A DNA stretch of 64,000 bases from JBQLZQ01 sp052168355. GTDB lineage: Bacteria > Pseudomonadota > Alphaproteobacteria > DSM-16000 > Inquilinaceae. Numbering within the stretch: position 1 is the first letter of the stretch; each line of letters begins with the position of its first letter. Below, piece after piece: positions 63,711 to 64,000 of this stretch. The notes beneath the pieces were generated by a model, which ran no database searches, was not told the DNA's origin, and saw only the letters and a list, made by a program, of their open reading frames with translations. The DNA lies in NCBI GenBank assembly GCA_052168355.1, contig JBQLZQ010000020.1, positions 1-64,000 of the forward strand, written 5' to 3'. Position numbers and translations under genes: made by a program.

Positions 63711-64000
63711 TACAAGACCCCGCGCTCCTTCAACACCGCGTCCACCGTCTCCCAGAAATCGACGAGCAAGGTCGCCACGTCCTGGTAGTCATAGGGGCGC
63801 ACGGTCCGGAGTCGATGCCGGTGGTCCTGCGGTTCGCCGCGCTTCCGCCTACCCACCGGATGGGCGTTGTCGAAGCCGACAAGCCGCGCACCGTCCGGCC
63901 CATGGAGCGTCAGCGCGTAGTCGAGCCCATGGGGCTTCTCCGGGCTGACCGGCACTTGCCTGACGACGAACTTGACCCAATGGCCGCCTTCGGGATCGAC
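63710..64000 (-). CDS. DUF6516 (TumE-like) putative toxin, cut by the window edge
   Basis: At least 97 codons, open to the window's right end; the true start lies outside. Read from the edge, GGHWVKFVVRQV, then PHGLDYALTLHGPDG, RLVGFDNAHPV, QDHRHR and PYDYQDVATLLVDFW match DUF6516, the toxin half of TumE-type toxin-antitoxin pairs. The GTG at 63955 is not a credible start since the family's N-terminal segment precedes it. Followed directly by the HTH gene (TAATG). Toxicity is inferred from the family, not from the sequence. Confidence 0.75.
   Translation of the reverse strand, partial: VDPEGGHWVKFVVRQVPVSPEKPHGLDYALTLHGPDGARLVGFDNAHPVGRRKRGEPQDHRHRLRTVRPYDYQDVATLLVDFWETVDAVLKERGVL

Overview
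The window is chromosomal DNA from a GC-rich Gram-negative alphaproteobacterium. Composition is roughly two thirds G+C by eye. The organism has a TamA/TamB outer-membrane assembly pair, a DUF1127 protein, a PAS_5 protein, a PuuE-type allantoinase and the order thrS-infC-rpmI-rplT-pheS-pheT. A Rhodospirillales-like bacterium fits best. That placement is an inference from gene content; there is no rRNA gene here to confirm it.

Layout. (1) 1-12 kb is a nucleoside salvage region. A deoC-aldehyde dehydrogenase-deoA operon on the minus strand is followed by a lone plus-strand shikimate-dehydrogenase-like gene. Next comes a minus-strand operon for a BmpA-type nucleoside ABC transporter (binding protein, ATPase, two permeases), cytidine deaminase and purine nucleoside phosphorylase. 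Imported nucleosides would be deaminated, split by phosphorolysis, and deoxyribose phosphate would go to glyceraldehyde-3-phosphate, acetaldehyde and acetate. Phosphopentomutase is not in the window. (2) 12-19.5 kb holds a LysR regulator, a DUF1127 protein, a hemolysin-III membrane protein, a patatin lipase, a membrane adenylate/guanylate cyclase, a frameshifted phytase-like exported protein with an odd chimeric duplication upstream, and a divergent DUF2892 / Crp-Fnr pair. (3) 19.7-25 kb holds two tandem EamA transporters coupled to adenosine deaminase, a DUF2934 protein, an Lrp regulator and 4-hydroxyphenylpyruvate dioxygenase. (4) 24.7-33 kb holds tamB, tamA and typA. (5) 33-42 kb is a signalling-rich stretch: a dienelactone hydrolase, a PilZ protein, DUF2937, two convergent hybrid-free histidine kinases, msrB, a PuuE allantoinase and a PAS_5 protein. 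TTAA-N7-TTAA-like (CtrA-type) sites lie in two of its intergenic gaps. (6) 42-50.8 kb holds a Nudix hydrolase, a Blh-like phosphatase, malonyl-CoA synthetase, a TauE/SafE permease, a glutathione transferase, a TPR protein, an NAD-dependent epimerase, lepA and a third EamA paralogue. (7) 51-58.1 kb is the translation cluster pheT-pheS-rplT-rpmI-infC-thrS (minus strand), with an infC that appears to start at ATA and terminator-like hairpins between genes. (8) 58-61.4 kb holds two glycosyltransferases, an ABHD10-like hydrolase and a small membrane protein overlapping it tail to tail.

(9) The right end (61.6-64 kb) is one end of an integrated mobile element. A large serine recombinase runs into the 3' end of a tRNA-Ser(GGA) gene. 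Upstream of it, two genes are chained to it by ATGA and TAATG overlaps: an HVO_A0114-type helix-turn-helix protein and a DUF6516 (TumE-like) putative toxin cut by the window edge. This tRNA-embedded recombinase plus toxin-antitoxin operon is the best candidate for an unusual system here. The most unusual non-gene signals are the chimeric duplication at 18342-18430 and the ATA start of infC.
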